Assembly: GCF_003201355.1 (NCBI RefSeq)
Contig: NZ_QICL01000032.1
Coordinates: 1 to 48,044 of the forward strand
Reading direction: 5' to 3'
Source of the DNA: Indolivaga alginatilytica
GTDB taxonomy: Bacteria > Bacteroidota > Bacteroidia > Bacteroidales > Dysgonomonadaceae
Length of the DNA stretch: 48,044 nucleotides
The position numbers were made by a program, and so were the translations under genes. This document shows, in pieces, positions 1 to 8,147 of this stretch. The notes beneath the pieces are model-generated. The model did no database searches and was not told the origin of the DNA. It worked only from the letters and a program-made list of their open reading frames with translations. Numbering within the stretch: position 1 is the stretch's first letter; each line of letters begins with the position of its first letter.

Positions 1-165
1 TTCAAATATGGACTCGATTATATTTTTGAATACCTTTACAAGGCTTATTACAAGCAGAATATAGACCCGTGTAAATTTTTGTCATGTACTGAGCACTTTT
101 GTTACTTTTGTTACCTTCTAATATCGCTTAACACTCATAACCAGCAATTTAAGCAAACAAGGTAA
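1..165 (+). CDS. 3' end of an open frame running in from the left edge
   Basis: Frame 1 is open from the first base to a TAA at 163-165. The first two dozen codons (starting FKYGLDYIFEYLYK) read like ordinary protein. From about base 81 the frame runs into a 15-base motif that recurs inverted near the right end of the window, so the authentic gene may have been interrupted there. I do not recognise a family. This may simply be a chance open frame. Confidence 0.25.
   Translation, partial: FKYGLDYIFEYLYKAYYKQNIDPCKFLSCTEHFCYFCYLLISLNTHNQQFKQTR
81..95 (+). repeat. 15-bp motif, inverted copy at 47948-47962
   Basis: GTCATGTACTGAGCA occurs here, and its exact reverse complement lies at 47948-47962. 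Both are followed, reading outward from the motif, by similar T-rich sequence containing GTTAC. The two copies sit on the outer sides of the two long direct repeats of this window. They look like the end of a dispersed repeat family. Confidence 0.6.
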
Positions 166-257
166 ATTATATATTTTGTCACCTTTTTGTAGCCCTTTGT
201 CACCTTTATGTCTACTTTTTGTAACTAATGCAAATCGGAAGTTGGAGTATGTAAAAG

Positions 258-717
258 GCTCATTTAAGTTATTTATACTATGCACAATCAAAGATTGCTT
301 GTGTTCCTTTTGCCCAAAGCCGCAAAAGGAACCAAAAAGTCTTTGCCGACCACTTACGGTGGTGATCCGTTAACAACTTGCCGTCGGAATAAAATAAGCC
401 GTCCTGTCGGACTCTTTGTATTTTATTCTTACCGACAGCTTCGTTGAACGGATACCTCACCCCCGAAGTAAATGTCGGCTTTGCTTACGCTCGTCAAGCT
501 CTCCGACCTTGGCGGTTGCATGGGGTACCCGATGTGGGAGGAAAGCGTAAAAAACAAAAAGAAATCAAAGTCAAAAGTATTTTTTTGTTTTCGCTTTCAA
601 ACACTTATCGGGTCGTGTAAAGAGGCACAGTCTTGATCTTTTGTTTCGTTTTGCATCAAGGCAAAATGAAAGACAAACCTCGATAGAGGTGTGTCAGTAA
701 AAAAAGAGCGTTTTTCA
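258..717 (+). repeat. Long dispersed repeat, left copy
   Basis: About 450 bp closely match 47411-47862 in the same orientation, with scattered substitutions and small indels (for example ACTTACGG here versus ACTACGG there). Short open frames occur on both strands of both copies, but the indels break or shift them, so the element is probably not protein coding. The remaining sequence from 166 to 846 holds no gene that I can support. The copy lies 130 bp downstream of menB, where the rest of a men operon might be expected. Confidence 0.85.
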
Positions 718-846
718 CTAACAACTCAACTACTGATTGGCATTGTTTATATATAGATAAAGTATTTCATGCAGAGGTATATAATTACAAGCCCGATAAT
801 AAGATAGGTGAAATTTTTTAACCCCTACATACCATATCTGATAAAC

Positions 847-1671
847 TCAAGGGAACTTAGGAAACTTCTTAAAATCGGGTTTACGTTTTTCTAAGAAAGC
901 ATGCTTACCTTCCTGAGCTTCGTCTGTCAGATAATAAAGAAGTGTTGCATTTCCGGCAAGTTCCTGTATACCTGCCTGACCATCAAGTTCGGCATTTAAT
1001 CCCATTTTTATCATTCGCAAAGCCATCGGACTGTGTTGCATCATCTCTTGTGCCCATTTTACAGTCTCATCCTCCAGTTGGTCGAAAGGAACCACTGTAT
1101 TTACCAGACCCATTTCCAAAGCTTCTTTAGCTGAATACTGACGGCAAAGGAACCATATTTCACGCGCCTTTTTTTGCCCCACAATACGAGCCAGATAAGA
1201 AGATCCGAATCCAGCATCGAAACTGCCTACCTTAGGACCTGTTTGTCCAAAAATAGCATTGTCGGAAGCAATTGATATATCGCAAATCACTTGTAAAACG
1301 TGTCCGCCACCGATAGCAAAGCCGTTTACCATAGCGATAACAGGTTTAGGCATCGAACGGATTTGTTTCTGTACTTCAAGAACTTGTAAGCGTGGTACAC
1401 CATCTTTTCCGATGTATCCGCCTTTACCTTTTACGTTCTGGTCTCCACCTGCACAAAATGCTTTGTCGCCTGCACCTGTAAGAACTACTACATAAATCTC
1501 TTGATTCTCATGACAGATACGTAAGGCATCACTTATCTCCATAGTGGTAGTAGGAGTGAATGCGTTACGATAGCGTGGACGGTTGATGGTAATTCGACCT
1601 ATCCCTTCAAAATAATCAAATAGAATATCTTCGTATTCTTTGATGGTTTCCCATTGTCTTGTTGTTGACAT
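847..1671 (-). CDS. menB: 1,4-dihydroxy-2-naphthoyl-CoA synthase
   Basis: A crotonase-fold enzyme of menaquinone biosynthesis that closes the second ring by converting o-succinylbenzoyl-CoA to 1,4-dihydroxy-2-naphthoyl-CoA in the cytoplasm. The 274-aa protein shows the oxyanion-hole segments CAGGDQ near residue 75 and NGFAIGGGH near residue 115, then [12 protein letters not shown] typical of MenB. The ATG at 1671 (MSTTRQW) is preferred over an in-frame ATG at 1701, because the ten extra residues ([10 protein letters not shown]) are low complexity and MenB normally begins near this point. It is the last gene of a menF-menD-menB unit, 81 bp after menD. The expected partners menC and menE do not follow: a dispersed repeat begins 130 bp downstream. 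Confidence 0.95.
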   Translation of the reverse strand: MSTTRQWETIKEYEDILFDYFEGIGRITINRPRYRNAFTPTTTMEISDALRICHENQEIYVVVLTGAGDKAFCAGGDQNVKGKGGYIGKDGVPRLQVLEVQKQIRSMPKPVIAMVNGFAIGGGHVLQVICDISIASDNAIFGQTGPKVGSFDAGFGSSYLARIVGQKKAREIWFLCRQYSAKEALEMGLVNTVVPFDQLEDETVKWAQEMMQHSPMALRMIKMGLNAELDGQAGIQELAGNATLLYYLTDEAQEGKHAFLEKRKPDFKKFPKFP

Positions 1672-1752
1672 ATATTTTTTGTTTTTAGTTTTATGATGCA
1701 TTTTATTTGTAGGGGCGAACCTATGTGTCTGTCTCTACTTGTAACTCTTAAC

Positions 1753-3426
1753 TTAATTACTTGTAACTTTTATTCTATGATAATATTCCTGAAAAGCCTT
1801 TTTGCTAATCTCCATATTTGTAGATATTTCCAATAAAACCGATTGGTCGGTTTTGGTTTCTGTGAATGCTTTTAGATTATTCTCGAGTTCTTCCCGACTC
1901 TCTGCCGATAAATAGTTTAATCCTGCTGCTAAAGCCCAGTTTCTTGCTTGTATATTATGCTCTGCCGATACATATTCCTTTAAAGAAGGTGCTTGATTTA
2001 ATCCCGGAAGCAGATGAAAAATACCACCACCACCGTTATTGATTAAAAGTATTCGCAGATTTTTGATATGTTGTATATTCCACAAAGCGTTCAGCCCGTA
2101 AAAGAAACTAAGATCACCTATAATTAAATAAACAGGCTCTTTATGAACGGATGCAAATCCGACAACAGAGGGTAGAGTACTTTCTATACCATTGACACCT
2201 CTATTGCAATATACTTTAATCGATTTATCCAGTTGAAATAACTGTACATTCCTTACTGTAGAACTATTGGCAAGATGGAGAGCCGAGTTTTTTGGTAATG
2301 CCTTTAAGAAATCTCCTGTAGCCGATATATCTGAAAAAGGTATATCGTCTGTTGGTTCGGGTATTTGTTGAGAAGCATTCTTCCATAAATCGAAGAATGG
2401 CTTTTTTTTATTATCCGATATATCAGCCAATAAGTTAGAAAAGAAATCAAGAGCGTCTGTTTCTACTAAATCAGTCAATGATTGAAATAAGTCTACCACT
2501 TTGCCCGACTCCGTCAGATGCCAATGACTCCTAGGTTTATGTTGTCTGATAAAGTGTTTCAATCGTTTTGAAACTATATGTCCACCGAGTGTGATAACCA
2601 GATCAGGTGAGAAATTTTCTTTCTGATCTTCGGATATTGCATATAATAATGCGTCGAAATTACTTATAAATAAAGGTGAAACGCTATTCGATAGATTTTC
2701 GGTAAAGATTATGCAGTCGGATTTTGTTGCTAAGCTTTCAAGTAATCTGGTTAGTTCAGGACTTTGAAACAGTTGCCCTACAACAATTAAGCGTTTAGGC
2801 AATTTGTTCCATTTATCAATAAAAGGAATTATATCAACTGACTTTCGAGGTCTTGCGTAGTCTATCTTTCTCACTTCGGGAAGAGACTCTTCCGAATAAT
2901 CAAAAAGAGGTTCGTATAAAGGTATATTTATATGTACAGGACCCGAAGCATCGGCTGTGCATGCTATCAATGCTTCATTGATTAAGCGATTGCAATACCA
3001 TTCGTCTGTTTCGTTATTAATTTCGGGCAATTGAACCGATTTTTTCGATAACGAACCGAATACACCAGTCTGAGGTAAAGTCTGTCCGTCCATTTGTCCG
3101 ATCCATTCGGGTGAGCGGTCGGCAGAAACCACTATTAAGGGTAATTGTTGATAATACGCCTCACTTACTGCCGGAGCATAGTTTAGTAGTGCAGAGCCCG
3201 ATGTACAGCAAATAGCAACCGGTTGTTGCAAGGCTTGTATTATTCCTAAAGCATAAAATGCAGCATTTCGCTCGTCCACAATCGTATGGCACTCAAAAAA
3301 TGCATCCTGAGAAAAGGTTTGCATCAAGGGAGCATTACGCGATCCGGGCGAAAGTGCAATCTGTTTTACGCCATAAGCTTTGAGTAAAGCCACTGTTTGT
3401 AATACATTTTTCTTTACTGAGAACAT
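1753..3426 (-). CDS. menD: SEPHCHC synthase (2-succinyl-5-enolpyruvyl-6-hydroxy-3-cyclohexene-1-carboxylate synthase)
   Basis: A thiamine-diphosphate enzyme that joins isochorismate and 2-oxoglutarate in menaquinone synthesis. The 557-aa protein has the normal family length. The N-terminal pyrimidine-binding domain contains SPGSRNAPL near residue 26 and the catalytic-region sequence IVDERNAAF near residue 48. A central domain and a C-terminal diphosphate-binding domain follow, the latter with GVNGIEST and the GDLSFFYGLNAL...NNGGGGIF cofactor motif. It starts 8 bp after menF stops, so translation is probably coupled. Menaquinone is the electron carrier for the fumarate reductase encoded at 39-43 kb in this window. 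Confidence 0.95.
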   Translation of the reverse strand: MFSVKKNVLQTVALLKAYGVKQIALSPGSRNAPLMQTFSQDAFFECHTIVDERNAAFYALGIIQALQQPVAICCTSGSALLNYAPAVSEAYYQQLPLIVVSADRSPEWIGQMDGQTLPQTGVFGSLSKKSVQLPEINNETDEWYCNRLINEALIACTADASGPVHINIPLYEPLFDYSEESLPEVRKIDYARPRKSVDIIPFIDKWNKLPKRLIVVGQLFQSPELTRLLESLATKSDCIIFTENLSNSVSPLFISNFDALLYAISEDQKENFSPDLVITLGGHIVSKRLKHFIRQHKPRSHWHLTESGKVVDLFQSLTDLVETDALDFFSNLLADISDNKKKPFFDLWKNASQQIPEPTDDIPFSDISATGDFLKALPKNSALHLANSSTVRNVQLFQLDKSIKVYCNRGVNGIESTLPSVVGFASVHKEPVYLIIGDLSFFYGLNALWNIQHIKNLRILLINNGGGGIFHLLPGLNQAPSLKEYVSAEHNIQARNWALAAGLNYLSAESREELENNLKAFTETKTDQSVLLEISTNMEISKKAFQEYYHRIKVTSN

Positions 3427-3434
3427 ATGCTGTG

Positions 3435-4541
3435 CTATTCGTTTATTATTGACAATATGGTCTGTAACTTATATTCCGTTTCTTTCCATTCGGATATAAG
3501 TTCTGATGAAGGAAGTATTCCTCCTCCTGCAAATAATCTCAGGTTATCTTTGAATATCTGCATACATCTCAAATTTACGAATAAATCTGTTTTGTTATCT
3601 ACATCCAGATATCCTAAAAAACCGGAGTAATATTTTCGGTCATATCCTTCGTTTTCGATAATAAAATCAAATGCCTCTTTCTTCGGAAAACCGCAAACCG
3701 CAGGACTTGGATGAAGCAGGTTTAATAAGTTTCCTATTTTGGAAGAATCATCTATGTGAAAAGTAAATTCACTTTTGAGATGAGCAAGGTTTCCCGACCG
3801 AATAGTCTTGGGTTCGCTATAGGTTGATTTGATATCGGCTTTTAGCAATTGTTCCTGCATATATTCAATAACAATTTGCTGTTCGAGACGGTTTTTATTA
3901 TCCCAAATCACGTTATTATTTATATCAGATGTTTTCTTTGTACCTGCTAATGCATCCGTTGTCCAATTTCCATTTTGTCCCGAAACAAGTATTTCGGGAG
4001 AGCATCCAAGCCAAGTTCCCGATTCGGGACTATTACATAGGAAGATAAAATTATCGGGATATTTATTGCATGCATTTTGAAAAGACAGCCCCGCAGAGAA
4101 TTGCTCATTCCGGCTAATTTCGAATGTGCGGGAAAGTACCAGCTTCTTAAATGCTCCATCAACTAATGCTTCGTGAAACTTAGTATACCCTTTTTGATAA
4201 TGATCGAATGTAGTCGCTTTTGATTCCTTGTAAAATATAGAAGATTGCGTATTCGTGAAGGATGATTTATATAAAAAATCGAAAATTATGCCTTCCCCTG
4301 TTAATACAATATCGGGTTGAATTAATACTATCGGGGTTTCTCTCGATAGTTGAAAAGGGGCAATAACAAACCCTTTTCTGTTATTCAAATCTGACAGACT
4401 ATCAAAGGTTTCCGACTGGTCGGAGGTCTGTAATACTAAACATATCTCACGTTCGCCCGGTAAACGATAGAGCGAGAAACTAATATTCTTATCGATCAGT
4501 AAATCAAAAAAACGATATTTTATATGTTCTCTAAATTCCAT
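3435..4541 (-). CDS. menF: Isochorismate synthase
   Basis: A chorismate-utilising enzyme that commits chorismate to menaquinone. The 368-aa protein ends in the conserved chorismate-binding domain: SRTFEISR, LGCSPEILVSG, ALAGTKK, LKSEFTFHI, HPSPAVCGFPK and the FAGGGI segment near the C terminus. The N-terminal third is poorly conserved, as is usual for MenF. It is the first gene of menF-menD-menB. A hairpin-forming dispersed repeat lies 18 bp upstream of the ATG. A siderophore-type isochorismate synthase (EntC) is ruled out by linkage to menD and menB. Confidence 0.93.
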   Translation of the reverse strand: MEFREHIKYRFFDLLIDKNISFSLYRLPGEREICLVLQTSDQSETFDSLSDLNNRKGFVIAPFQLSRETPIVLIQPDIVLTGEGIIFDFLYKSSFTNTQSSIFYKESKATTFDHYQKGYTKFHEALVDGAFKKLVLSRTFEISRNEQFSAGLSFQNACNKYPDNFIFLCNSPESGTWLGCSPEILVSGQNGNWTTDALAGTKKTSDINNNVIWDNKNRLEQQIVIEYMQEQLLKADIKSTYSEPKTIRSGNLAHLKSEFTFHIDDSSKIGNLLNLLHPSPAVCGFPKKEAFDFIIENEGYDRKYYSGFLGYLDVDNKTDLFVNLRCMQIFKDNLRLFAGGGILPSSELISEWKETEYKLQTILSIINE

Positions 4542-4558
4542 GATTAAAAATTAAAACT

Positions 4559-4614
4559 AAGGTCTCAGACCTTTTTGCTGCTTTGGTAGCAAATGATAAA
4601 TACAACTTGTTATA
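4559..4614 (+). repeat. Palindromic AAGGTCTNAGACCTT repeat, copy 1 (menF leader)
   Basis: A perfect palindrome, AAGGTCTCAGACCTT (7-bp arms, one central base), is followed by T-rich sequence with GCTTTGG and ends in GTTATA. It lies 18 bp before the menF start, with the palindrome on the gene-proximal side. The same layout recurs upstream of ilvN, frdA and infC. The interval from 4542 to 4975 holds two copies of this repeat, the XRE promoter and no gene. Confidence 0.8.
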
Positions 4615-4669
4615 ATCTAAAAGGATATTTTTTAAGTAACATTAAATATTTAATGCGATGTTTTATCAT

Positions 4670-4724
4670 CATAACAGTCTATGGCTATTATACTTGGAAA
4701 GAAAATAGAAAGGTCTGAGACCTT
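4670..4724 (-). repeat. Palindromic AAGGTCTNAGACCTT repeat, copy 2, inverted
   Basis: On the minus strand this reads AAGGTCTCAGACCTT, then a T-rich stretch with TTTCTTT and an end in CTGTTAT. It aligns with the copies at 42608 and 45152. It is inverted relative to copy 1, which lies 55 bp to the left. Confidence 0.7.
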
Positions 4725-4939
4725 AAATACTTTCATTTACTTATCCTTTGGATTAGTACGATCCGTAAAAACATGCTAAATTAGAGTTTATTCTACTGAA
4801 AGTTGTATTTTTTTGCTTAATAAATTATTCCTAAAGATAAATGAGTGCTTAATGTAGGGAAAAGGCGCCGATATTATTATTCTGATTTATGGTAAAATAT
4901 CGGGAATATAAAAACATGCTATTGATAAATTTATTTTCC

Positions 4940-4947
4940 TATTTTTG
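4940..4947 (+). promoter_or_regulatory. Bacteroidetes -7 box for the XRE regulator
   Basis: TATTTTTG matches the Bacteroidetes -7 consensus TAnnTTTG. I see no well-spaced -33 TTG. The box lies 28 bp upstream of the ATG at 4976. A transcript from it would exclude the further-upstream ATG at 4889, which supports the shorter gene start. Confidence 0.5.
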
Positions 4948-4975
4948 TAATAGAGTAAACTTTATAATTAAAACA

Positions 4976-5359
4976 ATGGAAGCAATTACGGTTAAAGGAA
5001 ATAATCACGGAGCAAATGTAAGACGCTGGCGAGAATGGAGAAATGTAAAACAGGATGTTCTGGCTGATAGTATAGGCGTATCACAAGCTACACTGTCGAG
5101 TTATGAGAAGAAAGACAAACTGGATCAGGAGATCTTGGTGAAAATAGCCAAAGCCTTAGATATTCCTGTGGAAGCTATTACTGAGATAGGAGAAGGCTCT
5201 TCTATTAGCATTGTTAATGCTTATGATAATTCTGGTTCTATAAATTATTCTCCAACTTTCAATCCGATTGATAAAATCATTGAACTTTACGATAAACTTC
5301 TGGAAACCGAAAGAGAAAAAGTAAAATTGCTTGAAGAAATATTGAATGGGAGAAAGTGA
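4976..5359 (+). CDS. XRE-family HTH transcriptional regulator
   Basis: A 127-aa protein with an N-terminal helix-turn-helix of the Cro/CI type at about residues 10-65: VRRWREWRNVKQDVLADSIGV, SQATLSSYEKK, then IAKALDIPVEAI. A Ser/Asn-rich linker and a short C-terminal coiled coil (DKIIELYDKLLETEREKVKLLEEI) probably used for dimerisation follow. The ATG at 4976 is chosen over 4889 because a -7 box lies between them and the HTH begins soon after it. Targets are unknown. It converges on a phosphatase gene across a shared terminator. Its relation to the glycan genes that follow is not established. Confidence 0.85.
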   Translation: MEAITVKGNNHGANVRRWREWRNVKQDVLADSIGVSQATLSSYEKKDKLDQEILVKIAKALDIPVEAITEIGEGSSISIVNAYDNSGSINYSPTFNPIDKIIELYDKLLETEREKVKLLEEILNGRK

Positions 5360-5421
5360 ATTTTCAGAATTTCATTGCTTCATAATTACAACTTAGCAAA
5401 ACCATCCACTACACTTAATAG

Positions 5422-5461
5422 AAAAAAGCACCTGTTATTAATAATTGCAAGTGCTTTTTTT
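5422..5461. terminator. Bidirectional terminator
   Basis: The arms AAAAAAGCAC and GTGCTTTTTT enclose a 19-nt loop. A and T runs on both sides let the hairpin serve both convergent genes, the XRE regulator and the phosphatase. Confidence 0.8.
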
Positions 5462-5482
5462 GATTCTCGAATAGTGTATGAT

Positions 5483-5944
5483 TTATTGGTCTTTAATATG
5501 TTTCTCAATAATCTTTTCACAAGCCAATACGATCAGATCATAAGCATAATCAAAATCTTTCTCTTCACCATGAAAAGGATCAGGGATATCCTGACTGATG
5601 GAAGGATCAACCTCGCTCATTAATAACTTCAATTTATGATGCCTGTTTTTCGGAGCCATTTCTTGCATAAAATCAAGTATATCCTGCGACATGGCATAAA
5701 TAATATCAAAATTTTCAAAATCTTCTATAGTTAATAGTCTGCATTTATGGTCGCTAATATCTATATGATGCTTTTCAGCTGTATAAATTGCACGCGAATC
5801 AGGAGCTTTGCCAATGTGAAATGCTTTAATAGCAGCACTATCGAGCTCCCAATCGAGTCCATTATTTGTTGATAATTCTCTTAAGACTCCTTCCGCTAGA
5901 GGTGAGCGGCAGATATTCCCTTTACACACCATTAATATCTTCAT
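5483..5944 (-). CDS. Low-molecular-weight protein tyrosine phosphatase
   Basis: A cytoplasmic phosphatase of 153 aa, the usual family size. The P-loop CX5R motif is at the N terminus (VCKGNICRSPLAEG), and the general-acid loop appears as IPDPFHG about 30 residues from the C terminus. The ATG at 5944 starts MKILMVCKGN as in the family. The in-frame ATG at 5989 would add 15 unconserved residues. Such phosphatases often regulate exopolysaccharide synthesis by acting on tyrosine kinases, which fits the neighbouring glycan-type genes. It is divergently arranged from them and no kinase is visible, so the link is inference. Confidence 0.93.
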   Translation of the reverse strand: MKILMVCKGNICRSPLAEGVLRELSTNNGLDWELDSAAIKAFHIGKAPDSRAIYTAEKHHIDISDHKCRLLTIEDFENFDIIYAMSQDILDFMQEMAPKNRHHKLKLLMSEVDPSISQDIPDPFHGEEKDFDYAYDLIVLACEKIIEKHIKDQ

Positions 5945-6107
5945 TCCTATGTTTTTAATCTTATTACATTGTAGAGTATCTAAAATCATAGTAAATGTAA
6001 CATTTTTTTGTATAAGCCGGATAATTGACTAATTTAGATGTACTAATTTAAAACTTTATTTAAATTAGTGTGTTTGGTATTATTAAGACAATTTTATTGA
6101 GAAATAG

Positions 6108-7079
6108 ATGGAAATTATTTTAGTTGGCAGTCAGGATGACACCCAAAGGCTGTCGTCGATTATAGACGAAGAGTTGTATTTAAAAGGTTTGCAGATAAAT
6201 TTTGAAAGTATTTTGTCACAAAATTTTTGTCCGAATACCAATCAGGTTTTTATCCTTGCAGCCCGAAAGGTATCTTTTCAAGCAGCCGTAAATGCCTTGG
6301 CATATATAAAAACACATAAACCTTCGGCTTATATTATCTTACTTGCGGAAGATAAAGATATGGAACTAATGAGTGCCGCGTTGGAGTATGGAGTAAATAA
6401 TTTCTGGGTGCTTACTGTAATCAGCGAAAGTATCAGAGATAAGCTTTTAGATCAGCTTAGAATACTCGATCAGCAGAAAAAAACAAAAAGAATACTCGCT
6501 ATCGGAGCACATCCCGATGATGTGGAAATTGGCTGTGGAGGAACGATGCTTAAACATATTTCAAAAAATGATGAGGTGTTGATCCTGACTTTAACCAGAG
6601 GTGCCATAGGAGGTGATACAGAGAAGCGTTTTCTGGAAGCAAAAGCTGCGTGTGAATTCTTACATGCCCGTTTAATAATCAGTAATCTGGAAGACACATC
6701 TGTTTCAGATGGGCCTAAAACCATTCGGGTTATAGAAGAAGTTATTCATAGTTTCCAACCGGATATTATTTATACTCACAGTATAAACGACAACCATCAG
6801 GATCATAGGAATGCACATTTGGCAACTATAATAGCTGCCCGGAAGATAGATGAAATATATGCGTATCAGGCACCCTCTACCAATATAAATTTTCATCCTC
6901 AGAAATTTGAATCTATTGACAATTTTGTGGATATGAAATTACAGCTTATCGCTTTTCATGAAACCCAGAAAAGCAAAGCTGTTTATTTGAAAGACGACAT
7001 AATCAAAGCTACTGCCATCTATTGGGGGCGCTATGCAAATTATAAATCGATAGAACCTTTTGAAATTATCAGATCGTAA
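6108..7079 (+). CDS. PIG-L/LmbE-type deacetylase with receiver-like N-terminal domain
   Basis: The C-terminal domain (about residues 127-323) is a zinc-dependent N-deacetylase of the PIG-L/LmbE family: AHPDD at 134-138, GCGG shortly after, and the metal-ligand region HSINDNHQDHRNAH at 224-237. Such enzymes remove acetyl groups from GlcNAc-containing substrates. Residues 1-120 have the size and strand pattern of a response-regulator receiver (IILVGSQDD, then VFILAARK, IILLAEDK and NFWVLT). The phosphorylatable Asp expected after the third strand and the Lys of the fifth strand are not present, so it looks like a pseudo-receiver. It begins a plus-strand set with an ATP-grasp protein 16 bp downstream and a GT2 synthase. 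Confidence 0.85.
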   Translation: MEIILVGSQDDTQRLSSIIDEELYLKGLQINFESILSQNFCPNTNQVFILAARKVSFQAAVNALAYIKTHKPSAYIILLAEDKDMELMSAALEYGVNNFWVLTVISESIRDKLLDQLRILDQQKKTKRILAIGAHPDDVEIGCGGTMLKHISKNDEVLILTLTRGAIGGDTEKRFLEAKAACEFLHARLIISNLEDTSVSDGPKTIRVIEEVIHSFQPDIIYTHSINDNHQDHRNAHLATIIAARKIDEIYAYQAPSTNINFHPQKFESIDNFVDMKLQLIAFHETQKSKAVYLKDDIIKATAIYWGRYANYKSIEPFEIIRS

Positions 7080-7095
7080 GTAAGTAATTTAAAAT

Positions 7096-8094
7096 ATGGC
7101 TGTGAAAATATTAATTACAGGCGCCGGAGGCCCTGCTGCAATTTGTGCTTATAAGGCTTTAAAAGATAAAGGTTACGACTTTTTTATGGCCGATATGGAT
7201 CCATTGGCAACAGGTCTTTATTTTGTAGAACCGGCTAAAAGATTTGTTATTCCGGGAGGTGTAAAACCTGAATTTAACCAAGCTATTTTGAGGTTATGTG
7301 AGGAGCAACAGATAGATATACTTATTCCTACAGTCGATGTGGAATTGATTCCTTTGATGAGAATAAAAGGGGCGTTTGATGCAATAGGCTGTCGCATGGT
7401 CAGTTGTAGTGAAGACGTGTTGTACACGATTTTGGATAAGCTCAGACTGATGGAAAAGTGCAGCGGAATAGTTCTCTTACCTGAGTTTCAGTCGTTGGAA
7501 GAGTATTTGATAAATCCACAAATCAGCTCAAAGAAACTTGTATTCAAACCTCGTAGTGGCAGCGGTTCGAGAGGAATCATTATTACCTCTTCTCCTGAAA
7601 GGAATGTTTTGGAGAAACTCAAGATGGAAAATTATATGGTTCAGGAGTTCATTGGAGGTACGGAATATAGCATCGATCTAATGCTTAATGAAGATGGATC
7701 GGTAGCGGCGGCAGTGGTTAGGGAGCGCCTCAAAATAGATTCGGGAGTGGTTATTGCCTCCAGAACTATCAAAAATAAACGAATACAGGATTATTGTATA
7801 AAGATAGCTCAAGCCGTAGGTGTTACCTATGGGGTTAACATTCAGGTAATCGTGGATGATTCGGGAAATCCTTATTTACTCGAAATCAACCCGAGATTTT
7901 CGGGAGGATTGAGTTTAGTCGTAGAAAGTGGCCCCAATATTCCCGCTATGTGTGTTGAACACGCCCTTTCGGGTAAACCAATACCTTATGTCGATTATAA
8001 AGAGTTGGCGATGGTTCGTTATTACGAGGAAATATATATGTCCGGTTCAGAGCTTATCAAGCATAACAAAGTATCCTCTACGGAAGAGGCATAA
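7096..8094 (+). CDS. ATP-grasp domain protein (carbamoyl-phosphate-synthase-like ligase)
   Basis: A 332-aa soluble enzyme. A preATP-grasp Rossmann-like region (KILITGAGGPAAICAYKAL at residues 4-22) is followed by an ATP-grasp fold: FKPRSGSGSRG binding loop, MVQEFIGGTEYSIDL, and the metal-binding LLEINPRFSGG. Family members ligate a carboxylate to an amine through an acyl-phosphate. The substrate cannot be read from sequence. Placement between a deacetylase, which would free amino groups, and a polysaccharide-synthase-like GT2 suggests acylation of an amino sugar or a related precursor step, as inference. Confidence 0.85.
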   Translation: MAVKILITGAGGPAAICAYKALKDKGYDFFMADMDPLATGLYFVEPAKRFVIPGGVKPEFNQAILRLCEEQQIDILIPTVDVELIPLMRIKGAFDAIGCRMVSCSEDVLYTILDKLRLMEKCSGIVLLPEFQSLEEYLINPQISSKKLVFKPRSGSGSRGIIITSSPERNVLEKLKMENYMVQEFIGGTEYSIDLMLNEDGSVAAAVVRERLKIDSGVVIASRTIKNKRIQDYCIKIAQAVGVTYGVNIQVIVDDSGNPYLLEINPRFSGGLSLVVESGPNIPAMCVEHALSGKPIPYVDYKELAMVRYYEEIYMSGSELIKHNKVSSTEEA

Positions 8095-8147
8095 GTATGA
8101 AAACAACAAACCCGGAAGCCTCTTCAGGCCTAATGTAAATTATAGAT

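Noticed and set aside
1730-1770. GTAACT-like repeats near the menD stop as part of the S23 cassette heptamers
   Set aside because: They are degenerate, partly inside menD coding sequence, and no inverted partner or S23 ORF is nearby.
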